Source of the DNA: an uncultured Demequina sp.
Lineage (GTDB): Bacteria; Actinomycetota; Actinomycetes; Actinomycetales; Demequinaceae
DNA: 64,000 nucleotides
Reading direction: 5' to 3'
NCBI GenBank assembly: GCA_937925595.1
Contig: CALALQ010000304.1
Location: 1 to 64,000, forward strand
Below, in pieces: positions 1 through 8,094 of this stretch (position 1 is its first letter; every line of letters begins with the position of its first letter). A program made the translations under genes and the position numbers. The notes beneath the pieces are model-generated. The model did no database searches. It worked only from the letters and a program-made list of their open reading frames with translations, and was not told the origin of the DNA.

Positions 1-723
1 CAGGTCGTTCCACGTCCACAGGAACTGGAAGATCGCGAGCGACGCGATCGCCGGCCCGCCAAGCGGCAGCACCACTCGGGAGAAGATCCGCCATTCGCTT
101 GCTCCATCGACGCGAGCGGCCTCGAGTACCTCGTGCGGGATCTGCGAGAAGAAGTTCCGCAGCAAGAAGATTGCGAACGGCAGGCCAAACGCGATGTGGA
201 ACGCGATCACCCCTGGTATCGAGCCAAAGATGCCCAGCCAGCCAAACATGCGCGCCACCGGGATCAGCGCCACCTGCAACGGCACGGCGAGCAGCACGAT
301 CACGCCAACGAGCAGCCAATCGCGCCCGGGGAAGTGCAGCCACGCGAACGCATAGGCGGCGAGCGCGCCAATGAGCACCACCAGGATCGTCGTCGGCACC
401 ACGATGAGCACCGTGTTCCACAGCGACGAGGTGATGGTCGAGTTGGACAGCAGATCCACGTAGTTCTTGAGCGTCAGCTGCGACGGCTCGGTGAGCACGG
501 TCCACCAGCCGGACGACCCGGAGTCGCCCACGCTGCGGAACGACGTGATGAACAGTCCCAGCGAGGGGATGACCCACAGCAGCGCCACGATCAGCATGAG
601 CAGGTTGACGACGCTGCGGCTGAAGAAGCCCGCGATGCGCCGGCCGAGCGGTTCGCGCCGGGGAGCCGGGGCGGCAGTCGCCGGGGTCTCCTCGGAGGTC
701 TCGGGAGCAGCGGTGTCGGTCAT
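1..723 (-). CDS. Sugar ABC transporter permease (MalG-type), 3' part outside window
   Basis: Inner-membrane permease of a carbohydrate ABC importer. The protein starts MTDTAAPETSEETPATAAPA, a hydrophilic cytoplasmic tail, then a first membrane segment (NLLMLIVALLWVIPSLGLF). Near the window edge the EAA loop that docks the ATPase is clear (EAARVDGASEWRIF), followed by FQFLWTWND, which is typical of MalG-type permeases. Its ATG overlaps the stop of the upstream permease by four bases (ATGA on the minus strand, 720-723), so the two are translationally coupled. The C-terminus lies beyond base 1. Substrate is not provable; an oligosaccharide such as an alpha-glucoside is likely. Confidence 0.93.
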   Translation of the reverse strand, partial: MTDTAAPETSEETPATAAPAPRREPLGRRIAGFFSRSVVNLLMLIVALLWVIPSLGLFITSFRSVGDSGSSGWWTVLTEPSQLTLKNYVDLLSNSTITSSLWNTVLIVVPTTILVVLIGALAAYAFAWLHFPGRDWLLVGVIVLLAVPLQVALIPVARMFGWLGIFGSIPGVIAFHIAFGLPFAIFLLRNFFSQIPHEVLEAARVDGASEWRIFSRVVLPLGGPAIASLAIFQFLWTWNDL

Positions 724-2081
724 GATGCACGCTCCTGTCGGAAGCGGCGGACGTTGATGATCATGAATGGCAGCACCATCACGAGCAGCAGAATCGCGAG
801 CGCGGATCCGAGGCCCTGGTCGTTGCCGCCGCCGAACGACACCGTCCACATCTCCACGGCGATCACGTTGGCGGCAGGTTTCGCATTGCCTGGCGGTATG
901 ACGTACACCAGGTCGAAGATCTTCAGCACGTTGATGATGAGCGTCACGAACACCACCACCAGCACGGGCGACAGCAGCGGCACGGTGATCTTCGTGAACA
1001 CCTTCCACTCGTTCGCGCCGTCGACGCGAGCGGCCTCGAGCAGCGTGCGGTCCATTGCCGACATGCCCGACGCGATCATCACCATCGCGAAGCCCGCCCA
1101 GATCCACACATACGACAGGATCACGACGGCGGTGATGAAGGTGGCGCTCAGCCAGGGGACACCGGTGGCCCCTTCGGAGAAGTTCGCGGCAGGCAGCGCC
1201 ACGCGATAGCTCTGCCCGGGGTCGAGCCCAGTGATGGAGAAAGTCCCGTCGTCCTCAGTCTGCGCGGATCCGGCGATGGTCCCGTCCGGCGCCACCGCGT
1301 CGACGCGCACTCCCGGCAGCCCGGCCTCGCTGTCGTCGATCGTGCCAGCGGTGCCGCCGCCTCCCCTCACAAAGTCGAGCCAGACGGTTCCCGTGATCTC
1401 GTCATTTCCCGCGCCCGACGCTGGGGCGGCTTGGGTGGGGTCCTCGCCAAGGCTGTCGGCACGGATCCCCACGAGCGGGAAGTCAATGGTGGAGCCGGTG
1501 GCGACCTCAGCATCGGTCGCGATGATGCCGCCGTCCACGGTGAGGCCGAGGTCGGGGCGCGGCTTGGCGCCCGGATAGGCGGACGTGTCTGAGAAGACTG
1601 ACTTGGTGGCGACTATCGCCGCGTTGACCACTCCCAGGTTGGGGTCTTCCTGGAACATGCCGCGGAAGATGACGCCCGCGGCGAGCATCGAGATCGCCAT
1701 GGGCATGAAGATGATGAGCTTGAAGGCCGTGGACCAGCGGATCTTGTCCAGCAGCACGGCAAAGACCAGGCCGATCACGGTGCAGGTGAACGGCGCGACG
1801 ATGACCCAGATGATGTTGTTGCGGATCGCCGTGAAGGTGGTGTCCGACGTGAACATGGTCACGTAGTTGTCCCACCCAATGAACTCGTCGCCCTTGGCGT
1901 TGTAGAACGACCGGATGAACGTGTAGATCATCGGATAGACGACGAGCGCTCCAAGGAGCACGAGCGCGGGCATGATGAAGCCCGTCGCGATGAGCGCTTC
2001 CCGGCGGCGGGTCCGGGAGGACAGCGATTCGCCGTCCTCCCGAACCGGGGCCGCCTGCGGTTGATCAACCGTGGCGGTCAT
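720..2081 (-). CDS. Sugar ABC transporter permease (MalF-type) with inserted Ig-like domain
   Basis: Second permease of the importer, 453 aa against about 300 for ordinary members. Residues 30-60, 90-112 and 120-142 are membrane segments; the EAA loop is at 349-362 (EAARVDGANEWKVF). The extra length is one insertion at about 152-310, between the membrane segments, so it should face outside. Within it residues about 228-298 look like an SdrD-B/carboxypeptidase-regulatory-like beta-sandwich (GTVWLDF, GLPGVRVDAVAPDG, TEDDGTFSITGLDPGQSYRV). E. coli MalF also has a large external loop that contacts the binding protein, so the domain may dock the binding lipoprotein; that is inference. It lies 11 bases after the binding-protein gene. 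Confidence 0.93.
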   Translation of the reverse strand: MTATVDQPQAAPVREDGESLSSRTRRREALIATGFIMPALVLLGALVVYPMIYTFIRSFYNAKGDEFIGWDNYVTMFTSDTTFTAIRNNIIWVIVAPFTCTVIGLVFAVLLDKIRWSTAFKLIIFMPMAISMLAAGVIFRGMFQEDPNLGVVNAAIVATKSVFSDTSAYPGAKPRPDLGLTVDGGIIATDAEVATGSTIDFPLVGIRADSLGEDPTQAAPASGAGNDEITGTVWLDFVRGGGGTAGTIDDSEAGLPGVRVDAVAPDGTIAGSAQTEDDGTFSITGLDPGQSYRVALPAANFSEGATGVPWLSATFITAVVILSYVWIWAGFAMVMIASGMSAMDRTLLEAARVDGANEWKVFTKITVPLLSPVLVVVFVTLIINVLKIFDLVYVIPPGNAKPAANVIAVEMWTVSFGGGNDQGLGSALAILLLVMVLPFMIINVRRFRQERAS

Positions 2082-2092
2082 ATCAGGTCGCC

Positions 2093-3418
2093 TCAGTAGG
2101 CCGCTGCCGCGGCATCCTCAAGCGCCTGCTGAGTTCCCTCGATGTCGGAGGGGTTCTCGAGGAACTCGATCATGATCTGCCAGAAGCCCTGGCCCGTGGT
2201 GCCGCCAAAGGCGCTGGGCGTGAGGTCTGACATATCGAAGCGGAACTCCTCAGCGTCGGTGAGCGCCTCGGCGATCTGCTTGGAGATCTCGTCCGGGTAC
2301 AGCGAGGTGTCCACCGTCTTGTTGGGGCTGGTGATGCCGCCGAGCGGCACCCACACCTCGGCAGCCTCGGGTGAGGCGAGGTACGCCATGAGCGCGTCGG
2401 TGCCGGGGTCGTTGTTGAACTGCACCGCGACGTCGCCCCCACCGACCACCGCCGCGGCGGAGCCGTTGACCGACGGGAAGTCGTAGAACAGGGCGTTCTC
2501 ACCCACGACGGAGTTGCCGTCGGCGGTGATGTTGCCAGCCACGAAGTCACCCTCGAAGACGGTGCCGGCCTTGGGGTCGGCGCCGAACACCTCGGTGACG
2601 GACTCGGGGAAGGTGCGCTGGGCGGCACCGCCCTGAACCACCTCGGAACTGAACAGCTGGGCGAGCACCTCGAGGGCCTCCGCAACGGACGGGTCCGTCC
2701 ACGGGATCTCGTGCCGCGTCAGCTGGTCGTACATGTCGCCGCCAGCAGTGCGCAGGTAGACGTTCTCGAACCAGTCAGTGAGAGGCCAGCCCACGTCAGC
2801 GCCAATGGAGATGCCCGAGTAGCCGGAATCCTGAATGATCTGCAGCTGCTGCAGGAATTCCTCCCACGTGGCCGGCACGGTGGCGCCCGCCTGCGAGTAG
2901 ATGTCGTCGTTGTACCAGACGGTCGACTTGTTGGACGCCTTGAACCAGACGCCGTAGAGCTGGCCGTCAACGCTTCCCAGGTCAATCCAGGACTGCGAGT
3001 AGTTGGCGCCCACAGCGTCGGCCGTGGCGTCGCTCACCGGCTTGATCGAGCCGTCGGTGGCGTATTGAGTGAGCAGAGCCGGCTGCGGCAGCAGCGCGAC
3101 ATCCGGCGGGTTGCCGCCTTCGATCTGCGTACCAAGCGTGGTTGCTGCCTGGTCGCCGAAGCTCGTGTAATTGACGGTCGCTCCCGTCTCATCCGCGAAA
3201 GCTGCGAGCACCTGCTCGAAGTTCGCCTGTTCGTCTCCGGACCACGCGGCGGCGACGTTGAGTGTCACTCCGCTCAGGTCCGTGCCGGGCTCGATCGCGG
3301 GCCCTCCAGGCCCCTCCGAGCTGTCGTCGTCAGTAGAAGACGTGCATCCTGCAACGATCAGAGCCCCTGCCGCCACGAGTGCGGCGGCTCCAATCCCGCG
3401 GTTCCACCGAAGTGTCAT
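2093..3418 (-). CDS. Sugar ABC transporter substrate-binding lipoprotein
   Basis: Family 1 extracellular solute-binding protein, 441 aa, first gene of the importer operon. A lipoprotein signal is visible: short basic N-terminus, hydrophobic stretch and lipobox IVAGC with Cys at about residue 25, followed by a flexible Ser/Asp-rich linker. The body has features of the family (EQVLAAFADETGATVNY, GGNPPDVALLPQP). It captures a sugar outside the cell and delivers it to the two permeases; no ATPase gene is in view, so it may share a multi-sugar MsiK-type ATPase, as is common in actinobacteria (inference). The start is fixed by AAGGAGGGACCG directly before ATG; that ribosome site lies in a hairpin (separate entry). 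Confidence 0.93.
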   Translation of the reverse strand: MTLRWNRGIGAAALVAAGALIVAGCTSSTDDDSSEGPGGPAIEPGTDLSGVTLNVAAAWSGDEQANFEQVLAAFADETGATVNYTSFGDQAATTLGTQIEGGNPPDVALLPQPALLTQYATDGSIKPVSDATADAVGANYSQSWIDLGSVDGQLYGVWFKASNKSTVWYNDDIYSQAGATVPATWEEFLQQLQIIQDSGYSGISIGADVGWPLTDWFENVYLRTAGGDMYDQLTRHEIPWTDPSVAEALEVLAQLFSSEVVQGGAAQRTFPESVTEVFGADPKAGTVFEGDFVAGNITADGNSVVGENALFYDFPSVNGSAAAVVGGGDVAVQFNNDPGTDALMAYLASPEAAEVWVPLGGITSPNKTVDTSLYPDEISKQIAEALTDAEEFRFDMSDLTPSAFGGTTGQGFWQIMIEFLENPSDIEGTQQALEDAAAAAY

Positions 3419-3423
3419 CGGTC

Positions 3424-3444
3424 CCTCCTTGGGTAATAAGGAGG
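3424..3444 (-). promoter_or_regulatory. Hairpin that pairs the Shine-Dalgarno of the binding-protein gene
   Basis: On the minus strand CCTCCTT is followed by a 7-base loop and AAGGAGG, a perfect 7-bp stem. The right arm is the ribosome binding site of the solute-binding protein gene, ending 6 bases before its ATG. If it folds, it hides the site. Whether this is regulation or chance is not known. Confidence 0.5.
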
Positions 3445-3641
3445 CACGCAGGCTCTGCGAGGAGCGCCGTCGCGCCTCTTCGTTGTCGGCGCGTGCAACC
3501 GCTCTGCAGCACGCGTCGTCTTTGGGCGGTACCCGGAAGCAGAGCGGCTTATTCTCAACCTACTCCAAACTAGGACAATGCGCCCAAGGAGGACACTCCA
3601 CGCGTAGTCGCACGCCTATGGGCCGTGGCACGCTAGGTGCC

Positions 3642-4718
3642 ATGTCGCAGCCGCCTGAGGGTCCCGAACAGTACTCCCCGCCGCCGGCACCCGTGCCCAT
3701 TCCCCCTCCGCCGCCGTCGATCTCCGACGCCGCCGCGCAGTACAGCGGAGGGGGCGACAATCCATACGCGCAGAACCCGGCCTACCACCGTGCTCCGAGC
3801 ACCTCTGGCTCGGGTGCCCCCGTGGGACTCGCGGTCGCTTCACTCGTGATTGGCATCGTCGCCCTCCTCACGGGATGGATTCCTGTGTGGGGCATCGTCC
3901 TCGGTCTGCTCGCCGCGATCCTTGGCTTCGTCGCCATCGGGAAGAAGCAGTCCAAGGGATTGTCGATTGCGGGCATTATCACGGGCATCATCGGGGCCAT
4001 CATGTCCACCGCGGTCCTCGTCGCGCTGATCGCGGGCGCGAACTGGATCTCCGATCCCGACAACTGGCCCACCTTCAGTTACGACCCCGACAACAGCTAC
4101 GACCCCGGCGACCTCTACTACAACGGGGATTCCACCACCATTCAGCCCGACGCTGGGGGGACCAGCCTCTCGATCGCCGAGCAGGCATTCGGCAAGTCTG
4201 AGTCGAACCCAGAGGTGTGGTGGTTCGCGGTGATCCTCGACAATCCCAACAGCACGAGCTTCCCGGCCGCGGACATCACGGTCCAGGCCCTTGCCGCCGA
4301 TGGCACTGTGCTTGATGACAACTGGACGTATCGCGCCGTTGCGCCAGGCAAGACCGCGCTCGTGGGCAACTTCTGGGACGTGGGCGGCGGGGAGATCGCC
4401 TCGCTTCAGGTGCTCGGACCGCCGGCCGATGCGCTCAGCAGCTCGACGCCCGAAGGCGGCCTTGAACTCAGCGACTTCACGGTCGAGAGCAACGATTGGT
4501 CCACGACGGTTTCCGGCACGGTGACGTCGACCTTCGGCGAGCTCAAGTACGGCGCGGTCATCGCGGTTGTGGCCCGCGATGACTCTGGTGCCATCATCGG
4601 CGTTGCCAATGCCTACGTCGGCGAGCTCGCAGCCGGCGCCACCGAGAAGTTCGAGGCGTTCTTCTACGACACCCCCGTCCCGGACGCGAAGTTCGAGGCC
4701 TACCCCTGGCCCTACTGA
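3642..4718 (+). CDS. Pro-rich DUF4190-like membrane protein with FxLYD-like domain (paralogue 1)
   Basis: 358 aa, function unknown. Domains: a Pro-rich cytoplasmic tail (1-55), hydrophobic hairpin (about 60-100, ASLVIGIVALLTGWIPVWGI, of the DUF4190 type), a further membrane segment (about 107-133), and an exported C-terminal half. Near the end a beta-sandwich resembles FxLYD (GTVTSTFGELKYGAVIAVVA). It ends in an aromatic residue like its two paralogues downstream. The start was chosen at MSQPPEG because the same sequence around the ATG (CTAGG.GCCATGTCGCAGCCGCC) recurs at paralogue 2; an upstream extension is unlikely. No clear ribosome site, so it may be leaderless. Its TGA overlaps the next ATG (TGATG). 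Confidence 0.85.
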   Translation: MSQPPEGPEQYSPPPAPVPIPPPPPSISDAAAQYSGGGDNPYAQNPAYHRAPSTSGSGAPVGLAVASLVIGIVALLTGWIPVWGIVLGLLAAILGFVAIGKKQSKGLSIAGIITGIIGAIMSTAVLVALIAGANWISDPDNWPTFSYDPDNSYDPGDLYYNGDSTTIQPDAGGTSLSIAEQAFGKSESNPEVWWFAVILDNPNSTSFPAADITVQALAADGTVLDDNWTYRAVAPGKTALVGNFWDVGGGEIASLQVLGPPADALSSSTPEGGLELSDFTVESNDWSTTVSGTVTSTFGELKYGAVIAVVARDDSGAIIGVANAYVGELAAGATEKFEAFFYDTPVPDAKFEAYPWPY

Positions 4719-5059
4719 TGGACTCCAGGAGGCAGGTTCTCGAGACATACTTCGACGGGTTCCGTCGCAGCGATCACGCGGCGGTGCTCGGCTGTCTCAC
4801 CGACGACGTCGTGTGGAATGTGCACGGCGTGCGAACCACCCACGGCAAGGCGGAGTTCGACACCGAGATCGAGAACCCAGATTTCGAAGGAAGCCCGGTG
4901 CTGACGGAAGACCGGATCGTCTCCGAAGGTGACGTCACCATCGTCACGGGGACGGGGAGAGGCACGCACCGGCAGTCGGGCCCGTTTGCCTTCGCATTCG
5001 CCACGGCGTTCACCTTCCGCGGAGACCTCATCGCCCAAGTGGACTCCTACGTGGCATAG
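4718..5059 (+). CDS. SnoaL/NTF2-like protein
   Basis: 113 aa, the usual size of a single NTF2-fold domain. It opens with a helix (RRQVLETYFDGFRRSDHAAVLGCLTDDVVW) and continues with the curved-sheet pattern of the SnoaL-like family. Such proteins bind or isomerise small hydrophobic molecules, or are only scaffolds; no catalytic residue can be assigned. It starts on the stop codon of paralogue 1 (TGATG) and lies between paralogues 1 and 2, so it is part of their transcript, apparently inserted into a tandem duplication. Confidence 0.75.
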   Translation: MDSRRQVLETYFDGFRRSDHAAVLGCLTDDVVWNVHGVRTTHGKAEFDTEIENPDFEGSPVLTEDRIVSEGDVTIVTGTGRGTHRQSGPFAFAFATAFTFRGDLIAQVDSYVA

Positions 5060-5093
5060 CGTTCATCAGGCAAGACGTGACAATCTAGGGGCC

Positions 5094-6128
5094 ATGTCGC
5101 AGCCGCCTCAGAGACCCGAGTACTACAGCCCGCCTGCGCCCGCGCCGATCCCGCCGCCGCCGTCCATCTCCGATGCGGCTGCCGAGGTGGGCTCCACGGG
5201 CGGCGTCCCATATGTGAACCCACCGGGATTCGCTGCGCCGCCGCAACGATCTGCCCCACAGGGATTCGCCATCGCCTCGCTGGTGCTCGGCATCGTCGGC
5301 TCGTTCACAGGGTGGATCCCCGTCTGGGGCATCGCCGTCGGCATCACCGCGCTCGTCTTGGGCATCGTGGCGATCCGCAAGCGGCAGTCCAAGGGCATGG
5401 CGATCCCGGGAATGGTCCTTGGCTTTATTTCCGCCTTGATGTCGATCGCCGTGCTGGCTGTGGTGCTCATCGAGGACGATCTCTTCGACAGGTACGATCC
5501 GGCGGACTACTACCAGGTGGAGCAGTACTACCACGGCGACATGGTGCCGCTGTCTGCCAGCGGCAGCGGCCCCAGTTCACTCAAGCTCTCCGAGTACGCC
5601 GTTCAGGAGAGCACGAGTCCCGGCGTGTGGTGGTTCGTCGTCATCCTCGACAACCCCAATGCCAAGACCTACATGACGTCCAAGATCGAGGTGCGTGCGC
5701 TCGCCGCAGATGGCACCGTGCTCGCTGACAGGACCGAGTACCGCTACGTGGCCCCCGGCAAGACTGCGATCGTCGGCACCTTCTACGACGTCGAGGGAGA
5801 GATCGCCTCACTCGAGGTCGTCGGCCCGCCGGATGAGGCGTTGTTCACCGAGCCCGTTCTCGACAGCGCGCTGGAGGTCGGCGACCTGTCGGTCAAGCAC
5901 ACGGATTGGTCCACGGAGATCACGGGCCGCGTCACGTCCACCTATGAGAAGACGCGGCTTGGAGTCGAGGTCGCCGTAGTGGCCCGCGACGGCTCTGGCG
6001 CGATCATCGCTGGCGGCGACCAATACCTGACGTCGGTTGACGGTGGCGGCAGTGAGGAGTTCACCGTGAACCTGTTCGACGGCCCGTTCAAGGACGCGAC
6101 CTTCGAGGCGTATGTCTGGGCATACTGA
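5094..6128 (+). CDS. Pro-rich DUF4190-like membrane protein with FxLYD-like domain (paralogue 2)
   Basis: 344 aa, the closest relative of paralogue 1. It has the same MSQPP Pro-rich tail, the same two-part membrane region (LVLGIVGSFTGWIPVWGIAV, then SIAVLAVVLIEDD) and the same exported beta-rich half (GVWWFVVILDNPN, YRYVAPGKTAIVGTFYDVEG, TSTYEKTRLGVEVAVVARDG). The identical bases around the start support this ATG. Three bases separate its stop from paralogue 3. Function unknown; the pattern of Trp-Trp and Asn-Pro motifs shared by all three suggests one conserved surface in the exported domain. Confidence 0.85.
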   Translation: MSQPPQRPEYYSPPAPAPIPPPPSISDAAAEVGSTGGVPYVNPPGFAAPPQRSAPQGFAIASLVLGIVGSFTGWIPVWGIAVGITALVLGIVAIRKRQSKGMAIPGMVLGFISALMSIAVLAVVLIEDDLFDRYDPADYYQVEQYYHGDMVPLSASGSGPSSLKLSEYAVQESTSPGVWWFVVILDNPNAKTYMTSKIEVRALAADGTVLADRTEYRYVAPGKTAIVGTFYDVEGEIASLEVVGPPDEALFTEPVLDSALEVGDLSVKHTDWSTEITGRVTSTYEKTRLGVEVAVVARDGSGAIIAGGDQYLTSVDGGGSEEFTVNLFDGPFKDATFEAYVWAY

Positions 6129-6131
6129 GCG

Positions 6132-7184
6132 ATGACCATTCCCCCGCCAGGGCCCGAGTACTACGAGCCGCCCGAGGACCAGGAAGAGCCGCAGCCGCGC
6201 GAGGTTGACGAGGACTCTTTCGAGGGTCGCAACGACTGGTACGACCCTCGAGCATTCGCACGGAACCTCGCTGCCGACAGGCTCAAAAAGGCGGAGACAC
6301 CCAAGGTTCCGCGCGGCTTTGCGATCACTGCGCTGGTGGTGGGAATCGTCGCGGTGGCAACCGGCTGGATCCCCATCGTGGGAGCGGCGATCGGCGCGGT
6401 CGCGATCGTGTTCGCCTTCATAGCGCTTGGCAAGAAGCAGCCGAGCGGCATGGCGAAGATCGGCGCGTTGACAGGCTTTGTCGCCGCAATCGTGTCGGTG
6501 GGCGTGACGGTCCACAGCCAGAACAACGGCGGCTGGTTCTGGCCCGCGCCGGAGTACCTGTCCATCAGGGGCTATTACGGAGACACCGTCATTCTGGATC
6601 CCGACGGCGGCGCCAGCTCGCTGAAGATCGTCGAGCAGGCATTTGGCCAGTGGGAGTACTCGGACTTCGACGAACGCGGACGCTGGTGGTACCTGGTCGT
6701 CCTCGAGAACCCGCATGAGCGGCCCTATGGAACGTCGGAGTTCACAGTCAGGGGACTCGACGACAGCGGTGCGGTGGTCGCCGAAAGACTCACCTTCCGT
6801 CACGCCGCTCCCGGGAAGATGGTGCTCGTTGGTGAGTTCCGCGACGTGGGTGACGCTCAGATTCACGCGATCCAAGTTGAGGGCCCGCCAGACGACGCGC
6901 TCCGCGATGAGCCCTATGAGGGCAGCATCACGGTGGACGACTTTGACGTCGAGGAGACCGAGTGGTCAACGAGCGTGACCGGCACCGTCACCAATACCTA
7001 CAAGGACATCATCCGCGGCGGCTACGTCGCGATCATCGCGAGGGACAGTTCAGGCAACGTGCTCGGGGCCACGGATGGATGGTTCGACGAGCTGCGACCG
7101 GGCAAGTCGGGACAGTTCGCCGGGTACTTCTTCGATCCGCCCACCGGCGTAGCGCAGTACGAACTGATCGCGTGGCCCTGGTGA
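6132..7184 (+). CDS. DUF4190-like membrane protein with FxLYD-like domain (paralogue 3)
   Basis: 350 aa, the most divergent of the three. The N-terminal tail is acidic rather than Pro-rich (PPEDQEEPQPREVDEDSFEG), followed by the DUF4190-like pair of membrane segments (ITALVVGIVAVATGWIPIVG and AIVFAFIALGKKQPSGM) and an exported half with the shared motifs WWYLVVLENPH, APGKMVLVGEFRDVGD and VTGTVTNTYKDII. It ends AWPW. Start is ATG directly after the stop of paralogue 2. Probably the last gene of a four-gene unit; no strong terminator follows on the plus strand, only the hairpin that serves the opposing tRNAs. Confidence 0.85.
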   Translation: MTIPPPGPEYYEPPEDQEEPQPREVDEDSFEGRNDWYDPRAFARNLAADRLKKAETPKVPRGFAITALVVGIVAVATGWIPIVGAAIGAVAIVFAFIALGKKQPSGMAKIGALTGFVAAIVSVGVTVHSQNNGGWFWPAPEYLSIRGYYGDTVILDPDGGASSLKIVEQAFGQWEYSDFDERGRWWYLVVLENPHERPYGTSEFTVRGLDDSGAVVAERLTFRHAAPGKMVLVGEFRDVGDAQIHAIQVEGPPDDALRDEPYEGSITVDDFDVEETEWSTSVTGTVTNTYKDIIRGGYVAIIARDSSGNVLGATDGWFDELRPGKSGQFAGYFFDPPTGVAQYELIAWPW

Positions 7185-7218
7185 GCCTCACCACGGGCTC
7201 AGCCACAGCGTCGGGCAT

Positions 7219-7246
7219 GAAAAAACCCCGCTCGATGGCGGGGCTT
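7219..7246 (-). terminator. Rho-independent terminator of the tRNA cluster
   Basis: On the minus strand AGCCCCGC, a short loop and GCGGGGT are followed by a run of six T. It lies just downstream of tRNA-Phe, the last tRNA of the Glu-Asp-Phe unit. Confidence 0.8.
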
Positions 7247-7250
7247 TCAG

Positions 7251-7323
7251 TGGCTCCGACGGGCGTCGATCCCGTGACCTCACGATTTTCAGTCGTGCGC
7301 TCTACCAACTGAGCTACAGAGCC
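7251..7323 (-). tRNA. tRNA-Phe (GAA)
   Basis: 73 bases. Acceptor GGCTCTG pairs with CGGAGCC; D-arm AGCTCAGTTGGTAGAGC; anticodon GAA within GACTGAAAATC; T-arm GGGATCGACGCCC. CCA is not encoded. Last of three tRNAs read in the order Glu, Asp, Phe, a common actinobacterial cluster. Confidence 0.97.
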
Positions 7324-7378
7324 TTGTGGGCTGACCCACTGACACGAAAGCCCCTTCGATGAAGGGGCCGCCGTACCG

Positions 7379-7452
7379 CGACCCTGACGGGACTTGAACC
7401 CGCGACCTCCGCCGTGACAGGGCGGCGCGCTAACCGACTGCGCTACAGGGCC
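7379..7452 (-). tRNA. tRNA-Asp (GTC)
   Basis: 74 bases. Acceptor GGCCCTG pairs with CAGGGTC; D-arm AGCGCAGTCGGTTAGCGC; anticodon GTC within CCCTGTCACGG; T-loop TTCAAGT. CCA is not encoded. Middle of the Glu-Asp-Phe cluster. Confidence 0.97.
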
Positions 7453-7502
7453 AGTGCTCATGAGAGCAAGAGCAAGTGTAAACCATCTACACCCACCCCT
7501 TG

Positions 7503-7575
7503 TACCCCCAACGGGATTCGAACCCGTGCTACCGCCGTGAAAGGGCGGCGTCCTAGGCCACTAAACGATGGGGGC
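7503..7575 (-). tRNA. tRNA-Glu (TTC)
   Basis: 73 bases. Acceptor GCCCCCA pairs with TGGGGGT (one G-T pair); anticodon TTC within CCCTTTCACGG; T-loop TTCGAAT. CCA is not encoded. First of the Glu-Asp-Phe cluster. Confidence 0.97.
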
Positions 7576-7662
7576 GCTCGGCGTCTCCGCCGGGACCCGG
7601 CAATAGTACCGGTCAGAGGGGTGGATTACCCAACCCGGGCGTCGGGCCACAACAATGGGCGC

Positions 7663-8013
7663 ATGGTCGAGATGACGGACGAGGACTTCGAGGCGGCGGT
7701 AGACGACGCTCTCGAGACCATCCCCGACGAGCTGCTCGACCTCATCGACAATGTGGTGATCCTCATCGAGGACGAGCCCGAGGGCGATGACAAGAACCTG
7801 CTTGGCCTCTACGACGGCATCGCGCTCACGGATCGCGGCGTGTACGGCTTTGGTGAGCTGCCCGACCGCATCTTCATCTATCGCGGCCCCACGCTGCGCA
7901 TGTGCAAGTCGCCTGAGGAGGTGCGCGAGGAGGTCGCGATCACGGTGGTGCATGAGATTGCGCACCACTTTGGGATCGATGACGACAAACTCCACGCGCT
8001 GGGCTGGGACTGA
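7663..8013 (+). CDS. Zincin-like metallopeptidase family protein
   Basis: 116 aa, matching the small single-domain zincin family (Pfam Zincin_1, formerly DUF1025). The zinc signature HExxHxxG is present near the C-terminus (VVHEIAHHFGIDDDKLHALGW), with an acidic N-terminal half. The reaction and substrate of this family are not established. The start MVEMTDEDF was preferred because the family begins just before the acidic helix, and longer reading would run through tRNA-Glu and tRNA-Asp. Monocistronic by position: opposing tRNAs upstream, a beta-glucosidase with its own ribosome site downstream. Confidence 0.85.
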   Translation: MVEMTDEDFEAAVDDALETIPDELLDLIDNVVILIEDEPEGDDKNLLGLYDGIALTDRGVYGFGELPDRIFIYRGPTLRMCKSPEEVREEVAITVVHEIAHHFGIDDDKLHALGWD

Positions 8014-8017
8014 TCGC

Positions 8018-8032
8018 CGGGCGCAGCGCCCG
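8018..8032 (+). terminator. Small GC hairpin after the zincin gene
   Basis: CGGGCG, loop CAG, CGCCCG, five bases after the zincin stop. There is no T run, so terminator function is weakly supported. Confidence 0.3.
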
Positions 8033-8094
8033 CGCGCGGGGTAGTATCGCCATTGTCTGACCGGTTGGTAACTTGCCGCAAAGGAGCGCACAGA

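Noticed and set aside
133..1209. Long open frames opposite the sugar transporter genes (and many similar long frames elsewhere)
   Set aside because: High G+C makes stop codons rare on the antisense strand; the translations are Arg/Gly/His/Asp-rich with no family features, while the opposite strand carries clear genes.
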